A stretch of DNA of 64,000 nucleotides from Solicoccozyma terricola. Taxonomy: Eukaryota; Basidiomycota; Tremellomycetes; Filobasidiales; Piskurozymaceae. Where the stretch lies: NCBI GenBank assembly GCA_001600875.1, contig BCLD01000021.1:353892-417891 (forward strand), read 5' to 3'. Shown here piece after piece: positions 63,288-64,000 of the stretch (the stretch's first letter is position 1; every line of letters begins with the position of its first letter). Position numbers and translations under genes: made by a program. Under the pieces are notes generated by a model. It saw only the letters and a list, made by a program, of their open reading frames with translations. It was not told the DNA's origin and did not search any database.

Positions 63288-64000
63288 ATGTACAGACACG
63301 CTCTCATAGCAAGGCAAAGTCTTCGCACAGCTCCTCGGCTGGCTGCAAGGGTGAGCGCGCGATTGCCCGCATCCAGTGGTCCGACAGTAGTCCCGAGATG
63401 CAGGTGCTGAAATCGAATCCCATCGTACTCCTCTCCCTCCATCCTACAGCGCTATGCCTCAGATGCAAGACCTACTTCGTCTATCCCACCCAACATCGCT
63501 CCTCTCACCCCACCTGCTCCATCGCCAGCATCTGCGCAAACTATCCCAACGGTGACCGTAACCTCCGGCGGACCCGTGCCTCCCGTTAAACCCGTCGTAG
63601 TAATCCCAGCGGAATCCACAACCAGCCTTCCACCCCCACCATCCTCTTCTCTTCCTCCACCACCACCACCGCCTCCACCACCCCCACCCCCACCTAGAGC
63701 ACCTCGTCGACTCCTTCGTCGGTTCCTCCTCTACACCACAATCGCTACCCTAATCTTCTACCCCACATCAGCTGTCGTCTCAACCCACTCCGACAGATAT
63801 CGTGAATTCTTCGTCAACACTTTCCCATTCGGAGAAGCTATCGCCGATTACGCAGAGGATAATCAATGGGATCGTTTGAACTCTGGGTCGATCGCTAGTG
63901 GTGCCAAGACTGTAGCGGACAAGAGCAAAGAGTTGGTTGACCGTGTTCAGGGAAAAACCCACGAGACTGCCAAATCTACAATCTCGTCGTCTCAAGATAA
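63288..64000 (+). CDS. MIC60: MIC60 (mitofilin/Fcj1), N-terminal part; continues past the right edge
   Basis: Exons 63288..63350 and 63450 to beyond 64000 encode the first 204 residues. The leader (MYRHALIARQSLRTAPRLAAR) is a mitochondrial presequence. A Pro/Ser/Thr linker with a Pro run (about residues 92-110) leads to RAPRRLLRRFLLYTTIATLIF, the arginine-rich entry and single inner-membrane segment, then the MIC60 start of the intermembrane part, STHSDRYREFFVNTFPFGEA and YAEDNQ. MIC60 shapes crista junctions in the MICOS complex. The conserved mitofilin signature domain is outside the window. The intron (63351..63449) has GTGAGC and a CCTACAG acceptor. Confidence 0.9.

Overview
The window is gene-dense nuclear DNA from a basidiomycete fungus, most likely a tremellomycete (Cryptococcus/Kwoniella/Saitozyma-like). 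The evidence is genes broken by many small introns (mostly 50-80 nt, GTGAGT/GTAAGT donors, CTNAC-type branch points), a urease gene, a CVIL-ending Cdc42, Zn(II)2Cys6 factors with a long last loop of the type I associate with this group, and GC-leaning third codon positions. The lineage is inferred from family knowledge, not from a search. I built exon models by hand on both strands; almost every model closes in frame end to end, which is the main support for the splice sites.

Layout. 1-6.7 kb: the 5' end of urease (minus), a COA8-like mitochondrial protein (plus), cyclin-dependent kinase CDK1 (minus) and a cytosolic GH5 exo-beta-1,3-glucanase-like enzyme (minus). 6.7-16.2 kb: a USP7/Ubp15-type deubiquitinase (plus), the ER translocon subunit SEC66 (minus), an OTU deubiquitinase (plus) and mitochondrial ribosomal protein uL24m (minus). 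16.2-18 kb: a long pyrimidine-rich non-coding stretch. 18.0-19.5 kb: a SCAMP-family membrane protein. 19.7-29.9 kb: three tandem, same-strand paralogous Zn(II)2Cys6 transcription factors with nearly identical exon structure; this is the most distinctive feature of the window. 29.9-36.1 kb: NCA2 and gamma-tubulin complex subunit GCP2 (both minus). 36.5-40.2 kb: anthranilate synthase TRP2, a pentanucleotide repeat with an assembly gap, and CDC42. 41.3-46.1 kb: a Jsn1-like RRM plus Pumilio RNA-binding protein. 47.1-52.2 kb: a large nuclear protein with a Gds1-like winged helix at its N-terminal end and an APSES/KilA-N DNA-binding domain near its C-terminus, split by an intron holding 64 consecutive G. 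53.3-53.9 kb: COX16. 55.5-60.8 kb: a USP48-type deubiquitinase with a C-terminal ubiquitin-like domain and an NZF zinc finger. 61.0-63.0 kb: LUC7 (U1 snRNP). 63.3 kb to the end: the start of MIC60.

Functionally this is mostly housekeeping: cell-cycle and polarity (CDK1, CDC42, GCP2), ubiquitin removal (three unrelated deubiquitinases), mitochondrial biogenesis (COA8, uL24m, NCA2, COX16, MIC60), secretion (SEC66, SCAMP) and RNA biology (Jsn1-like, LUC7). No operons are expected. Several gene pairs share short divergent promoters (SEC66/OTU 222 bp, LUC7/MIC60 274 bp) or end tail to tail within tens of bases. I saw no tRNA or rRNA genes, transposons or CRISPR arrays.
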